DNA of 64,000 bases from Halobacteriovorax vibrionivorans. GTDB lineage: Bacteria; Bdellovibrionota; Bacteriovoracia; Bacteriovoracales; Bacteriovoracaceae. Shown here piece by piece: positions 19,474 to 28,734 of this stretch; within the stretch, counting starts at the first letter, position 1; every line of letters begins with the position of its first letter. The notes beneath the pieces are model-generated. The model made no database searches, was not told the DNA's origin, and saw only the letters and a program-made list of their open reading frames with translations. The stretch spans positions 930,001 through 994,000 of the forward strand of contig NZ_QDKL01000001.1 in the NCBI RefSeq assembly GCF_003346865.1. The letters run 5' to 3'. The translations under genes and the position numbers were made by a program.

Positions 19474-20646
19474 TTACGCTTTTTTCCTAATAAATAACAT
19501 TCCATACATGATAAATAATATTGAAGTCACCGGACCGATGTAAAGTGGAGCATCAGTCATAGTAATAGATAAATAGGTCGCAAAACCTGGTAAGGTAATG
19601 AGAAAGCTTTCTCTGAAGCTAAGTAAATATGTTAGAAGCCAACCTCCAAAGAAAAGTACATAGGCAATTGTTCCTATAGAACCAGTCATGGCCATAGCAT
19701 CTAGGAATTGATTATGAGAGTGTTCCTTGCAAAAACGTGGCTTGATATCATTTTCATTTTGTATATCAGGGCAAACGGCTTCGTAATTTCTAAGTCCATA
19801 GCCTAGTACTGGTTTATCCTCATACATTCTTAGTGCTGTTTTAAAGAGTGCGATTCGATAAGAGTCACTATTATTATTTTTCTTAAAGCGATAAATACCC
19901 AGATCAACTTGATTGATGACTACATACCCAACAGCTCCAGCGAGTATTGCACCTAAGATTAGACCAGCTGAGAAGATCTTTTTATTTGTGTAATAAAAAA
20001 TAAATGGCAAACAAGCGATAAACGAGAGAATTGCTCCACGTGTATAAGAATAATAAAGTCCGATAAGGTTAATAATCAAAGTAATGATAAGAACTTTAGT
20101 ATCGACGTAGCTTTTGAATTTAGAGCGGTGTACTAATGCAGCAAGTGTCATGGCAGAGATCATGGCTATCGGGTAAGAGTAGTACATAGCTCCACCCATT
20201 AGAGCACCTTGATTTCTTCCGTAAGTATCGACAGTAAATTTCACAATATTATAGTGAAAGAGAACTTGGATAACACCTACGAATGAACTAAATGCACTTA
20301 GAGTTAACGTCCAAAAAATTAAACGCTTAATCCATTTTTCACTAAGCATATGGCCATATTGATAGAATCCACCGGCAAAAATAAGTGGGATAAAATAATA
20401 CTTAATTTTCGAATAACTACCTGCTCCATTTACAAGAACTGAGAGAATAAGAATGAAAATAAATGCAGAGAAGAAAATCTGTAATTTGTTCTTAAAAACT
20501 TCTTTGTAAGAATCTTTTGATACGTAGAATGCTAAAATGACAAAAAGCAGCATTCCTATTGTTGAAAATGCCTTATAGAAAATTGTCATTGTTAAGTAGA
20601 AGAAGATCGCCCAAGCAAGTAGATTTGCCTTCTTAGTCTCTGTCAT
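19474..20646 (-). CDS. O-antigen ligase / polymerase-like membrane protein
   Basis: This 390-residue protein has 10-11 hydrophobic segments and the Wzy_C/WaaL-type motif region PVLGYGLRNYEAVCPD, then KEHSHNQFLDAMAMTGSIGT, where the HNxFLD motif and following TG are typical of O-antigen ligases. Such enzymes transfer undecaprenyl-linked glycan to lipid A-core or polymerise repeat units at the periplasmic face. It is separated from the polysaccharide locus by the atp genes. The MTGSIGT segment contains a copy of the dispersed near-palindrome. Ligase versus polymerase cannot be told from sequence alone. Confidence 0.78.
   Translation of the reverse strand: MTETKKANLLAWAIFFYLTMTIFYKAFSTIGMLLFVILAFYVSKDSYKEVFKNKLQIFFSAFIFILILSVLVNGAGSYSKIKYYFIPLIFAGGFYQYGHMLSEKWIKRLIFWTLTLSAFSSFVGVIQVLFHYNIVKFTVDTYGRNQGALMGGAMYYSYPIAMISAMTLAALVHRSKFKSYVDTKVLIITLIINLIGLYYSYTRGAILSFIACLPFIFYYTNKKIFSAGLILGAILAGAVGYVVINQVDLGIYRFKKNNNSDSYRIALFKTALRMYEDKPVLGYGLRNYEAVCPDIQNENDIKPRFCKEHSHNQFLDAMAMTGSIGTIAYVLFFGGWLLTYLLSFRESFLITLPGFATYLSITMTDAPLYIGPVTSILFIMYGMLFIRKKA
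19669..19685. repeat. Dispersed near-palindrome, copy in O-antigen ligase-like gene
   Basis: TGTTCCTATAGAACCAGT matches the mnmE/dnaA unit at nearly all positions and encodes TGSIGT in the minus-strand gene, again preserving the frame. Confidence 0.65.
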
Positions 20647-20703
20647 ATTTTATTCCCGTCAAAAGTATTTGAAATTAAGAGAAATTATAGTAACTATGCG
20701 TTC

Positions 20704-21072
20704 ATGTTTAAAGAATTAATTAATAAGATTAGCTTTAGTCGCTATTTTATTTTATCTCTTCCATCAGCTGCAATTTGTCTCTTTTTTCTTACATTTGGAA
20801 AAGAATGGTTAGCGTTCGGGATCATTTATGCGGCCACTGTAATATATTTAGTCATGTTTTGGATGGCCGTAGATGAGCTGATAAAGCCACATCGCGTTGA
20901 AGGTTATAAGGCCAATAAGAAGTATCTAGCGTTTTTATTTATAGGGAAGACTGCAATTTTAATTGGTGCCTTATTATTTAGTGTACAAATTCTGGAAAGT
21001 AAGATAATTATACCGGTAATAAATTATTTCTTAAATATATTTGTGCTGGGCGCCAGCATCAGAAAGGACTAG
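20704..21072 (+). CDS. AtpI-like small membrane protein upstream of atpB
   Basis: The 122-residue protein has four predicted transmembrane segments (about residues 14-30, 34-54, 72-92 and 98-116). It lies 3 bp upstream of atpB. The size, topology and position match AtpI-type assembly factors for the F0 c-ring, but the sequence shows no motif that settles it. It is divergent from the O-antigen ligase-like gene, with promoters expected in the 57-bp gap. Confidence 0.6.
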   Translation: MFKELINKISFSRYFILSLPSAAICLFFLTFGKEWLAFGIIYAATVIYLVMFWMAVDELIKPHRVEGYKANKKYLAFLFIGKTAILIGALLFSVQILESKIIIPVINYFLNIFVLGASIRKD

Positions 21073-21075
21073 TTA

Positions 21076-21879
21076 ATGAAAAAAATGGCCCTTCTTTTAT
21101 CGACTCTATTAGCGACAAATGCACATGCAGCAGGTGGATTCCTTTGGTTAGGTGAACTATCACAGGCTCTAGGAGCTAGCTATGTGGATCACATCTTCAC
21201 AAAGTCATTCGTTGCAATTTTAATTCTTTTAATTGCTCTAGCTTATAGATTAAGAGTATCAAAAATGACTCTTGATGAAACAGTAGTCCCTGACAAAGGA
21301 ATTACTCTTAGAAACTTAGTTGAGATGTATGGTTCATTCATCTACACTCAATGTCGTGCTGTTCTTGGTGAAGAAGATGCACCTAAGTATTTTAAATTCA
21401 TCGCATTCCTATTTATCACAATTTTCCTAGCAAACGTTATTGGTCTTATTCCAGGTTTCTTACCTCCAACAGAATATATCAATACAACGTTAGCTCTTGG
21501 TGTTCTTTCATTTGTTTACTACAACATCAAAGGTTGTAAAGAACTTGGAACTATGAACTACCTTGCTCACTTTGCTGGGCCTTTATGGTATATGGCAATC
21601 TTAATTTTCCCAATTGAGATTCTTTCAAACTTTATTCGTCCTCTATCTCTAGCACTACGTCTTAGAGGTAATATGATGGGTGACCACCACGTACTTACAA
21701 CATTCCTTAACCTTGAAATTCTTGGTGTAAATGTTGGTATGTTTGGTGCTGCTATCCCATTCTATTTACTTGGACTTCTAGTTTGTTTTATCCAAGCTTA
21801 CGTATTTACAATGTTATCAATGGTTTATATTAGCTTAGCAACTGCTCACCACGATCATGATGAGCACCACGCGCACTAA
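21076..21879 (+). CDS. atpB: F0F1 ATP synthase subunit a
   Basis: This 267-residue protein has a cleavable-looking N-terminus ending in NAHAAGG. The proton-channel helix reads IRPLSLALRLRGNMMGDHHV, with the essential Arg in LRLRGN, and the last helix reads QAYVFTMLSMVYISLA. Subunit a forms the half channels against the c-ring. The tail HHDHDEHHAH is unusually His-rich and may bind metal. SD AAAGGA precedes the ATG. The F1 genes are absent, so this is a separate F0 operon. Confidence 0.95.
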   Translation: MKKMALLLSTLLATNAHAAGGFLWLGELSQALGASYVDHIFTKSFVAILILLIALAYRLRVSKMTLDETVVPDKGITLRNLVEMYGSFIYTQCRAVLGEEDAPKYFKFIAFLFITIFLANVIGLIPGFLPPTEYINTTLALGVLSFVYYNIKGCKELGTMNYLAHFAGPLWYMAILIFPIEILSNFIRPLSLALRLRGNMMGDHHVLTTFLNLEILGVNVGMFGAAIPFYLLGLLVCFIQAYVFTMLSMVYISLATAHHDHDEHHAH

Positions 21880-21945
21880 TAAAAACTTAAACTTATTAAT
21901 TTAACTGTTACTTGATCAAAGTAACTAACGTTTTAGGAGACTATT

Positions 21946-22170
21946 ATGGAAAACACTCAAGCAATTAAGTACATCGCGTATTTCTTAGCAATGGCTATCG
22001 CTGCATACGGTGGTACTGCTGCACAATCAAGAGCTGCATCTGTTGCTCTAGAAGGTATCGCAAGAAACCCATCTGCTGCTGACAAGATTCAAACACCAAT
22101 GATCCTTGGTCTAGCACTTATGGAATCACTTGTAATTTTCGTACTTATCTCAGTATTCCTTGCTGGATAA
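21946..22170 (+). CDS. atpE: F0F1 ATP synthase subunit c
   Basis: The 74-residue hairpin protein has two transmembrane helices joined by the polar loop ARNPSA (Arg40-Asn41-Pro42). The ion-binding carboxylate is Glu60 in [11 protein letters not shown]. Gln27 and Ser61 occupy positions that coordinate Na+ in sodium-type rings, but the same residues also occur in several proton-type families, so the ion cannot be assigned. It follows atpB by 66 bp with an AGGAG SD and is followed by a strong terminator. Confidence 0.96.
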   Translation: MENTQAIKYIAYFLAMAIAAYGGTAAQSRAASVALEGIARNPSAADKIQTPMILGLALMESLVIFVLISVFLAG

Positions 22171-22200
22171 TTTCGAAACACAAATTCGATTTTAAAAGGA

Positions 22201-22226
22201 AGGCAGTCGTAAGACTGCCTTTTTTG
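22201..22226 (+). terminator. Rho-independent terminator after atpE
   Basis: AGGCAGTC-GTAA-GACTGCCT followed by TTTTT is a perfect 8-bp stem with a tetraloop, 30 bp after the atpE stop. Confidence 0.95.
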
Positions 22227-22356
22227 TTTTTCTAGTATTACTTTATCAATCTTTCAATCTGTATAGGCTTAGGTGTTTGTAAGTTATTAGTCTTTCTAAT
22301 ATAATTATTTAATTTATAGATGAACTATTGCATTAAGAATAAGGGTGTTTATAGCT

Positions 22357-23403
22357 ATGAATCATATTTTGATCGGAACTCTTGAGCAGGGAGGAGCTGA
22401 AAGGCAGGTCTCCTATTTATCTAGGGAGGACTTTATTGATTCTGTGTTCTCTTTCTCTAATTCAAATTTTTATCAAATACCTAAACATAAAACTATATTG
22501 TCAAAGCTTCACATGAATAAGTTTGCCTTACTACTTTTAGCTCCACTATTTATAGCTAGAATAATTAGAAAAGGTGACACGATAATCTCATTTATGGAAA
22601 TGAGTAATATAATTAATATTTTAACGAAAATTTTCAAAAAGCATAAGGCTGTGATTAGCATTCGAACGAACTTAAATAGGTTTAATAGGGGTTTTGTTAG
22701 ATCATTTTTTTTAAAGTTAATTTTATTTTTATATAGATATGCAGATTTAGTTGTAATTAATTCTGAAGAAGGAAAAAGGATTTTAATAGACCTGGGCCTA
22801 TCAGATAAAAAAATAAAGGTTTTACCAAATGCACTTGATTTAAGCTCTGTTGTTAATCTTCAATCTAAGGAAAAAGTTAGTAAGAGAATAATATTCTGTG
22901 GTCGATTTAATAAAATTAAAAATATCAGTGGCTTATTAAATGTGTTTAAAGCTTTGATAAGAAAGGATTCTGAATTTAAATTATACATGATTGGTGATGG
23001 TCCATTAAGATCTAATATAGAAGATTTTATATATGAAAATGGGCTATCAGGTAATATTACTTTAGTAGGTTTGCAGAAAAACCCTTTTAAATACTTCAAT
23101 CCTGGATCTATTCTCTTATTAACATCATTTAATGAAGGTTTACCAAATGTTTTAATTGAAGCGTTAGCATGTGGTCTACCTGTCATTTCTAGTGATTGTA
23201 AAACTGGTCCTAGAGAAATTATAGCTGACAAATATGGTGTCTTGTTACCAATTCCTATTAGTTCTAAGGAATTTGATCAATGGGCAATCAAGATATTAGA
23301 GACCAGTAAAAATTATGCTGAATTTAGCAAGTTGTCGTTAGAGAGAGCTGAGGACTATGAGCTAAGAAGTATTATGAATAAGTGGCGACTACTTATTACT
23401 TAG
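22357..23403 (+). CDS. Glycosyltransferase family 4 (GT-B fold)
   Basis: The ATG at 22357 gives MNHILIGTLEQGGAERQVSYL and has AAGGG 11 nt upstream; a GTG 12 bp earlier would overlap that SD. The 348-residue protein has the GT4 N-terminal GGAERQV motif, FCGRFNKIKNISGLL at the start of the C-terminal domain, and the EX7E-type FNEGLPNVLIEALACGLPVI. It should add a sugar to a polysaccharide repeat unit. It is the only plus-strand gene at this end of the locus, and its 3' end overlaps asnB by 8 bp, so the genes converge with no space for a terminator. Confidence 0.85.
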   Translation: MNHILIGTLEQGGAERQVSYLSREDFIDSVFSFSNSNFYQIPKHKTILSKLHMNKFALLLLAPLFIARIIRKGDTIISFMEMSNIINILTKIFKKHKAVISIRTNLNRFNRGFVRSFFLKLILFLYRYADLVVINSEEGKRILIDLGLSDKKIKVLPNALDLSSVVNLQSKEKVSKRIIFCGRFNKIKNISGLLNVFKALIRKDSEFKLYMIGDGPLRSNIEDFIYENGLSGNITLVGLQKNPFKYFNPGSILLLTSFNEGLPNVLIEALACGLPVISSDCKTGPREIIADKYGVLLPIPISSKEFDQWAIKILETSKNYAEFSKLSLERAEDYELRSIMNKWRLLIT

Positions 23404-25255
23404 ATTCTACATATTCTTGATACCATTCATTGAAAATAATTATATCCCAAAGTGGTCTTGACCAATTTCTAATACCATTCATATGCTCATTATATAATTT
23501 TTTAACTACTGATTTATCTAAATATGAATTATCTTTTAAAATAATTGGAGTCGCCCATTCTTTTAGTTCATTACGGAGCCACTTTTCAATCGGAACAGAG
23601 AATCCTTTCTTTGGTCTTTCAATAAGTTTTTTATCTACATACTTATAAAGTATTTCCCTTAAAATATACTTTCCTTGACCCTCATGTACCTTGTAATCTA
23701 TTGGAAGCTTTAGTGAGAATTCAATTATACGTTTATCTACTAAAGGTGCTCGTGTTTCCAAACTTGTGCTCATAGAGGCTCTATCGACTTTCGTGAAGAT
23801 ATCGCTAGGAAGGTAAGTTTTCATATCGAATAAACACATTTGGTCATAAAGGTTTACACCATTGTCGAAACGATAGTGAGTTAATTGATTATTGCCTTTT
23901 ATTAGTGGGTTAATGTTATTCCAATGATTAAGGAAGTATTTATATATCTCAATATCAGACTTACTTTCAAATAAGTCATTAAGCTTTTCTGCTTTATGAT
24001 AGGAAATAGGAGATAGATCTTTTATTAGAGGTATATTTAATGTTGGAGTAAGTAATTTTAGTGCTTTCTTTAACACATAGGGTATATTTTTATTATATTT
24101 TTTAAGTTTATTGGTCATTAAATATCTTTCATAACCACAAAAAACTTCATCACCACCATCTCCACTTAAACATACAGTAACATGCTCTTTTGTAAGTCTC
24201 GATAATAGTAGTGTTGGTAACTGAGAAGAGTCCGCAAACGGTTCATCGTAAATTTTTTTGATATCATGAACTAATGAAATACAATCCTCAGGCTTTGTGT
24301 ATAGCTCTGTGTGATTTGTTTTTAAATAGTTAGCAACTTCTTTAGCATAGACTGCTTCATTATATTTTGGATCCCTAAAGCCAATACTAAATGTGTTAAT
24401 AGGCTTTGTGGAAATATTTTGTGCAATAGCTGACACGAGAGATGAGTCCACTCCCCCTGATAAGAAACTTCCAATTGGAACATCTGAGTCTAATTGCTCA
24501 TCTATGACTTCTTTCAAAATTTCATCTAAATCTTTTATGGCAGAATTAAATGTTTTTCTGTAGCTACCTTTTGATTTATTATATTCTTCATCTAACGACC
24601 AATAGTAGAATGATTTTTCTTTAAGATTTAAAGTATTTATTTCAACTATTTGACCTGGTTCAACTTTAGATACGTTTTCAAATATAGAGGATTTTTCATT
24701 AATATAGCTACTGGAAAAGAAACTTTCTAAACCCTTCTCACTTACTTCTTTTTTTATAAATGGTTCAAATGACTTTAATTCTGATGAAAAATAAATAGTT
24801 TGAGAATCATTGTATTTATATAGCGGTTTTTCTCCGATTCGATCTCTGCACAAATATATGACTTGTTTCTTTGTGTCATATACTGAAAAAGCAAACATAC
24901 CAATAATTTCTTCACATGCTCTTTTTATTCCGATTAGTTCAATTAACTCTATAAGTACTTCAGTGTCACTAGTTGATAAGGTATGTATTTTATATTTTCT
25001 TTTGAGTTTTTGATAATTGTATATTTCACCATTAAACACAATTATGTATCTTTTACTTTTGGTAAACATTGGTTGTGAACCATTTTCTGATAAGTCATGA
25101 ATAGATAATCGAGTATGTCCTAGCGTTGCGTTTTGTATCTGTACATAACTAGATGAATCAGGACCTCTGTGTTTTATATGCTCATTCATTTGAGAAATTT
25201 TAGATTTCATAGAATAAGGATTACTGAGTGATACAATGCCATTAATTCCACACAT
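23396..25255 (-). CDS. asnB: Asparagine synthase (glutamine-hydrolysing) family amidotransferase
   Basis: The 619-residue protein begins MCGINGIV with the nucleophilic Cys2 of class II glutaminases, then HRGPDSSSY and GHTRLSIHDLS. The synthetase domain has the PPi loop SFLSGGVDSSLV and later CLSGDGGDEVFCGYERY. The enzyme class adds an amide from glutamine. Its place as last gene of a glycan operon that encodes a UDP-GalNAcA route suggests it amidates a uronic acid, as WbtH/WbpS-type proteins are thought to do, rather than making asparagine. That role is inferred. Confidence 0.88.
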   Translation of the reverse strand: MCGINGIVSLSNPYSMKSKISQMNEHIKHRGPDSSSYVQIQNATLGHTRLSIHDLSENGSQPMFTKSKRYIIVFNGEIYNYQKLKRKYKIHTLSTSDTEVLIELIELIGIKRACEEIIGMFAFSVYDTKKQVIYLCRDRIGEKPLYKYNDSQTIYFSSELKSFEPFIKKEVSEKGLESFFSSSYINEKSSIFENVSKVEPGQIVEINTLNLKEKSFYYWSLDEEYNKSKGSYRKTFNSAIKDLDEILKEVIDEQLDSDVPIGSFLSGGVDSSLVSAIAQNISTKPINTFSIGFRDPKYNEAVYAKEVANYLKTNHTELYTKPEDCISLVHDIKKIYDEPFADSSQLPTLLLSRLTKEHVTVCLSGDGGDEVFCGYERYLMTNKLKKYNKNIPYVLKKALKLLTPTLNIPLIKDLSPISYHKAEKLNDLFESKSDIEIYKYFLNHWNNINPLIKGNNQLTHYRFDNGVNLYDQMCLFDMKTYLPSDIFTKVDRASMSTSLETRAPLVDKRIIEFSLKLPIDYKVHEGQGKYILREILYKYVDKKLIERPKKGFSVPIEKWLRNELKEWATPIILKDNSYLDKSVVKKLYNEHMNGIRNWSRPLWDIIIFNEWYQEYVESK

Positions 25256-25264
25256 TAATTACAC

Positions 25265-26167
25265 CTATTTGAACTTGTATTTTGTGAATGTTAAATAGTA
25301 TACTATTAAAGCTATTAGTGCTTTTAAATTTATTCTAATCGAAAGAGAGTATTTTAAACACTCTAGGTAGTTCATCTTATTTCTGAGAGAGAAAATTATT
25401 TGAGATTGTCTAAATCTAATCTCATTAAAATATTTAATTGAGTTTTTTATTAGGTAATTACATGTGTTTAAATGATCTATATCTGCCTGTGATATATTAT
25501 TTGTTTTAAGTGTAACGTTGTTAGAGTGTCTACGGTATTTTCCTAGCACTTCATTTATATAAATAGCGGTTCCATTACCTATTGTCTCAATCCAGTATAG
25601 CCAATCTGCAGCAACAGGAAGGTACTTGTAAAATCCATGTGGCGGGGTTGCAGAACGTCGAACCATGTTAGAACAAGCTCCATTTATACAACCGAGTTTA
25701 ATTAGATCTTTTTTTTGATAATTGCTTCTTTTTAAATTTGAAAATAGAAATAGGGTTTTCCCTGATTCAGAATCAAAAACATCCAAATTATGAAAAACAA
25801 TATTACAGTCACTATTACTTTCTAATATCTCTACTTGTTTCCTTATCTTACCAGGTAACATTAAATCGTCACCACCAAGCCATGCTATATACTTTCCTTT
25901 ACAGTTGAAGTGAGCTTTATTTGTATTAGCAGTTACACCTTCATTTATGTTAGATGTTATTATTTTAATTGATATGTTGGTTTTACGATTTTTTATAAAA
26001 TTATTAATAATTGCAACAGTATTATCAGTGGAATTATCATCTGAGATTACAATTTCTACATTGTTATAGTCTTGAGATAATACTGAGTCCAAACACTCAG
26101 TAATAAATTTTTCGTGGTTATAGGTTACAATTGCAACACTAACTAATGGGTTATTTCTATTTTGCAT
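25265..26167 (-). CDS. Glycosyltransferase family 2
   Basis: The 300-residue protein has the GT-A opening SVAIVTYNHEKFITECLDSV, DNVEIVISDDNSTD-type UDP-sugar binding residues and the DXD-like WLGGDDLM. It ends with hydrophobic and basic segments likely to sit on the membrane. It would transfer one sugar of the repeat unit on undecaprenyl diphosphate. The ATG overlaps the wzx-like gene by 11 bp, and asnB follows after 9 bp. Confidence 0.87.
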   Translation of the reverse strand: MQNRNNPLVSVAIVTYNHEKFITECLDSVLSQDYNNVEIVISDDNSTDNTVAIINNFIKNRKTNISIKIITSNINEGVTANTNKAHFNCKGKYIAWLGGDDLMLPGKIRKQVEILESNSDCNIVFHNLDVFDSESGKTLFLFSNLKRSNYQKKDLIKLGCINGACSNMVRRSATPPHGFYKYLPVAADWLYWIETIGNGTAIYINEVLGKYRRHSNNVTLKTNNISQADIDHLNTCNYLIKNSIKYFNEIRFRQSQIIFSLRNKMNYLECLKYSLSIRINLKALIALIVYYLTFTKYKFK

Positions 26168-27404
26168 ATTTTTTTAATATTATTCTAACTGTTATAAAGT
26201 AAAGACTATAGTTTATTAAGTAAGCAGTATTTATACCATGAAGCCCCCAATAATTTATAAGTATTTTAGATAGTATTACAAATAATAAAGAGTATGTAAT
26301 TTCTGTAGATATAAACCATCTAGCAGCTCCTTTTGAGAGCATTGGGTATGCATATAACCAACTGTATACTTTAATTATGTCTCCACTTAATTGTATTAGA
26401 AAATAGTCCCTTGCAGGTAGGAATTTTTCACTAAATAGTAGTATTATTACTAAGTCTCGAGCTAAATATATAATTAATGTACCTGATAATATTATTGGCA
26501 TAACAATCTTAGATACTTTATTTATTTCGCTTTTTAATTCAGAATATTTTTCTAATTTACTAAGCTTTGGTAAATAATATGTTCCTAAAGAAATAGTAAT
26601 GACTTTAATATATACTTCAGATATGCGCCAAACCGATTGCCAGATTCCTGCAGCTTCCCACCCTTCTTTTTCTATAATTGTTTTACGCACTAGTGCTATG
26701 GCGAAAGGGAATAAAGTACTAGAAACGATAGCCATCGCAACATATTTTAAGATATTTAATACATGCTCCTTTTCTATTTTTTGCGTTAATACTCTAAATT
26801 TAAACCAAGTCTTTTGGTAAGTGATGAGAACACCAATAAGCCCAATTATTGCATATTGTATACTTATACCTATCAAGGCTCCTTGAGTAGAAAAATAATA
26901 GATCATGCCAATTATCAGCGTCGTTGATAGAAGCGTAGATATAACAGTTACTTTTGCGTAGTCTCTATACTGTTCTTTAGCATTTAGGATAGATGTTATT
27001 AATGTTCCTAAACTAGTTATGGGCAATATTGAACAGATAAGAATTATTAAATTTTTATATTTTTGATCATCAAGAAAGTATAGTGAAATTTGCTCTGAAA
27101 AAATAAGCGTGATAGGTAGAATTATTATATATATTAAAAAGACTATTCTTAGGCTTGCTGTCCACCATTTCGAATAATACTCATATTCTTTGTTATTATA
27201 TTTAGCAGTATATTTAATGATCCCTGCACTAGTTGGTGAATTGATGATTCCCGTTAACATTGTTACAATTGACTGGATCTGACCAATGAGTGCTATTCCT
27301 GTAGGGCCTAAATGAACAGAAATGATTTTTCCTATTAAAAAGCCACAGCCCATTTTAATTAATGTTAGTGAGCCGGATAAGGATGCAACTTTTAATAGCT
27401 TCAT
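26157..27404 (-). CDS. wzx: O-antigen / polysaccharide flippase (Wzx-like, MOP superfamily)
   Basis: This 415-residue protein has about 12 hydrophobic segments. Its N-terminus carries GKIISVHLGPTGIALIGQIQ, with the LGPxGxA motif typical of Wzx/RfbX proteins. Flippases move undecaprenyl-linked repeat units to the periplasm. The end of the frame overlaps the GT2, and the start overlaps the aminotransferase by 4 nt. Together with a possible Wzy and the O-antigen ligase-like gene it supports a Wzx/Wzy-dependent pathway. Confidence 0.85.
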   Translation of the reverse strand: MKLLKVASLSGSLTLIKMGCGFLIGKIISVHLGPTGIALIGQIQSIVTMLTGIINSPTSAGIIKYTAKYNNKEYEYYSKWWTASLRIVFLIYIIILPITLIFSEQISLYFLDDQKYKNLIILICSILPITSLGTLITSILNAKEQYRDYAKVTVISTLLSTTLIIGMIYYFSTQGALIGISIQYAIIGLIGVLITYQKTWFKFRVLTQKIEKEHVLNILKYVAMAIVSSTLFPFAIALVRKTIIEKEGWEAAGIWQSVWRISEVYIKVITISLGTYYLPKLSKLEKYSELKSEINKVSKIVMPIILSGTLIIYLARDLVIILLFSEKFLPARDYFLIQLSGDIIKVYSWLYAYPMLSKGAARWFISTEITYSLLFVILSKILINYWGLHGINTAYLINYSLYFITVRIILKKYAK

Positions 27405-28516
27405 AATTTAAAAGAGTTGATACTTTCAATAATTTGATCAATATCTTTAACTGTTAAGTTAGGGTCAATTGGAATAGATAGTACTTTGTTATGGAGTGAC
27501 TCTGTTATCGGTAGGTGAAGATTACTAATTTCTTTATAAGCCTTTTGTTTATGTATTGGTATTGGGTAATGTATTAAAGTATTAACATTATTTCTTCTCA
27601 AATGTTCAATTAGCTCTTCTCTATGATTAGTTTTTATAACGTATAAGTGCCACACATGTATGTTGTATTGAGCGATATGTGGTAGAGTTATCAGAGGGTT
27701 GGTGATTTCTGTAGAATATCTTTTAGCTATATTTTGTCTTGTAATTGTTTCGTCATTTAAATATCTTAATTTTACATTCAAGAATGCCGCTTGAATTTCA
27801 TCAAGCCTATTGTTTCTACCCTTGTATATATGTTCGTACTTTTTCTCAGAACCATAGTTACTTAATGCCTTAATAACTTCATATAGCTTCTTGTTGTTTG
27901 TAGTTATTGCTCCTGCATCTCCTAGTGCTCCAAGGTTTTTTCCAGGATAAAAACTAAATGCCGCAGCATCTCCCCAGCTTCCTGCTGGTTTTGATCTATG
28001 TGTAGCCAAATGTGCTTGTGCTGAATCTTCAAGAAGTAAGATAGAAGAATTTTTAGTGAGTTCAGAAATTTCACTCATATTTGCCATTTGTCCATATAAA
28101 TGTACAACGATAACAAGTTTAGTTCTTTGACTTATGTGCTTTCTTATTTCTTTTGCTGTAATATTAAATGTTTTACTACAAGGTTCGATTAATATAGGCT
28201 TCAATCCACAACTTGAAATTGCAAGAATAGTTGCAATAAACGTGTTCGCTGGTACAATTACTTCATCACCACTTTTAAGAAAACCTATTTCTTTCCATGC
28301 TAAAATACATAGCACTAAGCTATCTAAGCCATTGGATGTACCAACACAATATCTTGTCTCAGTTATTTTAGAAAATGATTCTTCAAACTCCTTAACCTGA
28401 TCACCATTTATAAAGTATCCCGATTCTAATACTCCATTAAAAGCTTTAATAAGCTCATCTTTATATTTTAAATTTTGTTTTTTTATGTCCAAAAAAGGTA
28501 TCAAGTTTTCTTCCAC
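27401..28516 (-). CDS. fdtB: dTDP-3-amino-3,6-dideoxyhexose transaminase (FdtB/QdtB-like, DegT family)
   Basis: This 371-residue PLP enzyme of the DegT/DnrJ/EryC1 family has the opening IPFLDIKKQNLKYKDE, GTSNGLDSLVL, EDSAQAHLA and the PLP lysine in FYPGKNLGALGDAGA. The FLDIK start and the presence of an FdtA-like isomerase point to amination at C3 of dTDP-3-keto-6-deoxyhexose. The start is a GTG that overlaps the ACP stop (TAGTG). Whether the product is Fuc3N or Qui3N cannot be told from sequence. Confidence 0.85.
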   Translation of the reverse strand: MEENLIPFLDIKKQNLKYKDELIKAFNGVLESGYFINGDQVKEFEESFSKITETRYCVGTSNGLDSLVLCILAWKEIGFLKSGDEVIVPANTFIATILAISSCGLKPILIEPCSKTFNITAKEIRKHISQRTKLVIVVHLYGQMANMSEISELTKNSSILLLEDSAQAHLATHRSKPAGSWGDAAAFSFYPGKNLGALGDAGAITTNNKKLYEVIKALSNYGSEKKYEHIYKGRNNRLDEIQAAFLNVKLRYLNDETITRQNIAKRYSTEITNPLITLPHIAQYNIHVWHLYVIKTNHREELIEHLRRNNVNTLIHYPIPIHKQKAYKEISNLHLPITESLHNKVLSIPIDPNLTVKDIDQIIESINSFKL

Positions 28517-28734
28517 TAGTTTTGTTTGTTTTTGATGTAATTCACTATATTGCTATATGAGTTTAAAAGTGAAATATCATCTGTTGGTATATCAATGTTA
28601 AATTGAGACTTTAGTTCAATAATTATGTTTATATGATTAAACGAGTCCCATTCTTCGCAGCTTTCCATAGATGTGTTTTCATTAACTTCACATTCAAGTG
28701 TTTCAGTTAGTATTTCAGTGATTTTATTTTTCAT
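28516..28734 (-). CDS. Acyl carrier protein
   Basis: This 72-residue acidic protein has the phosphopantetheine attachment motif WDSFNHI, with Ser near position 32, in the expected helix II context. ACPs carry acyl groups as thioesters. It overlaps the FkbH-like gene by 11 bp and the transaminase gene by 3 bp, so it is dedicated to this operon rather than to fatty acid synthesis. It has the SD CAGG just upstream. Confidence 0.88.
   Translation of the reverse strand: MKNKITEILTETLECEVNENTSMESCEEWDSFNHINIIIELKSQFNIDIPTDDISLLNSYSNIVNYIKNKQN

Noticed and set aside
20097..20112. A REP-like word AGTATCGACGTA in the O-antigen ligase-like gene
   Set aside because: It matches most of the 17-bp transposase repeat but lacks the final CC, has no partner at the 200-bp spacing, and is in coding sequence with ordinary codons (YVDTK). 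Chance similarity is likelier than an insertion.
21946..22170. Sodium-type c-ring signature in AtpE (Gln27, Glu60, Ser61)
   Set aside because: These residues align with Na+ ligands, but the same set occurs in proton-type c subunits of several phyla, and the following position is Leu instead of the Thr found in clear sodium rings. The ion cannot be assigned.
26157..27404. LGPTGIA in Wzx encoded by a GGxCCTGTAGGGCC-like sequence
   Set aside because: The LGPxGxA motif is native to Wzx proteins, so resemblance to the mnmE repeat unit is due to protein constraint.
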